7,742 nt of DNA from Candidatus Altarchaeales archaeon A3. Lineage in GTDB: Archaea; Altiarchaeota; Altiarchaeia; Altiarchaeales; Altiarchaeaceae. Shown here one piece after another: positions 7,420 through 7,742 of the stretch. Location of the stretch: contig MTER01000020.1 of NCBI GenBank assembly GCA_002083985.1, forward strand, positions 1 to 7,742, written 5' to 3'. Both the position numbers and the translations under genes were made by a program. The stretch's first letter is position 1, and the number at the start of each line of letters is the position of its first letter. A model generated the notes under the pieces. The model was given only the letters and a program-made list of their open reading frames with translations, ran no database searches and was not told the origin of the DNA.

Positions 7420-7460
7420 ATTGTTAATTTATATTTCCAATTTTAGTTTATAATTTGTAA
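7420..7460. promoter_or_regulatory. Divergent promoter region with a shared TATA-like box
   Basis: The 70 bp between the flippase start (7391, minus) and the rightward gene (7462, plus) must drive both. TTTATATT at 7428-7435 lies about 30 bp before ATG 7462, the spacing expected of an archaeal TATA box for a leaderless or nearly leaderless transcript. Read the other way, GGAAATATAAATT (7438-7426) has a purine-rich BRE-like flank and lies about 40 bp before the flippase ATG, giving a leader of some 15 nt. A second candidate, TATAAT at 7449-7454, would look like a bacterial -10 box but lacks a well-spaced -35 partner. Confidence 0.45.
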
Positions 7461-7461
7461 T

Positions 7462-7742
7462 ATGTCTAAAAATTTATCAAAAATAGGAGCAGTATTTTTT
7501 GTAGCAATAGCCATTATATTATTATTAGTTTACGGAAATCCAAATGCTCCACCGATTATTGAAGGGGGAAATTTAAAGTTAGTTGCAGATAAAGATATTA
7601 AAAAGCCGGCGATGGATTTCTTTAAAGATGGCAAAAATATCTTAACTTTCAATCCATGGGAAATGCAAATAAAATACAACGGAGCAACAAAAAGGATTTT
7701 TTCCTGCAACAGCAATACAACATTATTCAATTGCAGCGATTC
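7462..7742 (+). CDS. Membrane-anchored or secreted protein of unknown function, 3' truncated by the window
   Basis: The first 93 complete codons are in the window and the frame stays open at the edge. The protein begins MSKNLSKIG followed by a hydrophobic helix (about residues 9-24, AVFFVAIAIILLLVYG), a signal peptide or N-terminal anchor, then a proline-containing linker (NPNAPPIIEGG). The remainder is hydrophilic, with FNPWEMQIKYNG and a Cys/Asn-rich stretch, CNSNTTLFNCS. Two N-x-S/T sequons (NTT, NCS) there fit an exported, possibly glycosylated domain. I recognise no family. ATG 7462 is supported by the basic residues directly before the hydrophobic helix and by the TATA-like box 30 bp upstream. 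No Shine-Dalgarno is present, consistent with a leaderless message. It may be a surface or envelope protein and a candidate acceptor of the glycan, but that is conjecture from position. Confidence 0.7.
   Translation, partial: MSKNLSKIGAVFFVAIAIILLLVYGNPNAPPIIEGGNLKLVADKDIKKPAMDFFKDGKNILTFNPWEMQIKYNGATKRIFSCNSNTTLFNCSD

Noticed and set aside
7530..7730. Minus-strand open frame at the right edge
   Set aside because: Opposite the exported-protein gene, which has a better start, a membrane helix and a promoter at the right distance.
1..7742. CRISPR array, tRNA or rRNA genes
   Set aside because: I saw no regularly spaced repeats, no cloverleaf with a GTTCRA-type T arm and no conserved rRNA block on either strand. 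The sequence is almost wholly protein-coding.

Overview
This is an AT-rich window (G+C roughly 30% by eye) holding most of a cell-surface glycan assembly locus. It probably comes from an archaeon. The clues are weak or absent Shine-Dalgarno sequences before most genes, a TATA-like box about 30 bp ahead of a start codon at 7462 (the layout of leaderless archaeal transcripts), very tight gene packing, and exported protein segments rich in N-x-S/T sequons. A compact-genome (DPANN-type) archaeon is possible, but no single marker here settles this.

Layout. Positions 1-124 look like the outer end of a leftward-facing insertion sequence, possibly abutting a short hydrophobic ORF (161-370) that may be the 3' remnant of an interrupted gene. 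Next is a tightly packed plus-strand run. It starts with a large polytopic membrane protein with a C-terminal exported domain, probably a GT-C-type glycosyltransferase (375-2639). An FrhB-like iron-sulfur oxidoreductase follows (2636-3865, 4-bp ATGA overlap), then a polysaccharide pyruvyl transferase (3866-5161, zero spacing). After a 97-bp gap comes a family 2 glycosyltransferase (5259-6188). A Wzx-like flippase lies on the minus strand (6135-7391), and its 3' end overlaps the glycosyltransferase by 54 bp. A 70-bp divergent promoter region separates the flippase from a plus-strand exported or membrane-anchored protein that runs off the right edge (7462-7742).

How the genes could work together (inference): the family 2 enzyme adds sugars to a lipid-linked precursor on the cytoplasmic face. 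The pyruvyl transferase and its FrhB-like partner decorate the glycan or reduce a component of it. The flippase moves the lipid-linked glycan across the membrane, and the GT-C-like protein adds a sugar from a lipid-phosphate donor on the outside. No sugar-nucleotide synthesis, initiating transferase or oligosaccharyltransferase is visible, so the locus is incomplete within the window. The most interesting points are the coupled FrhB/pyruvyl-transferase pair, whose joint chemistry is not established; the replacement of the usual Arg of the transferase's R-x-H motif by Tyr; and the convergent coding overlap.
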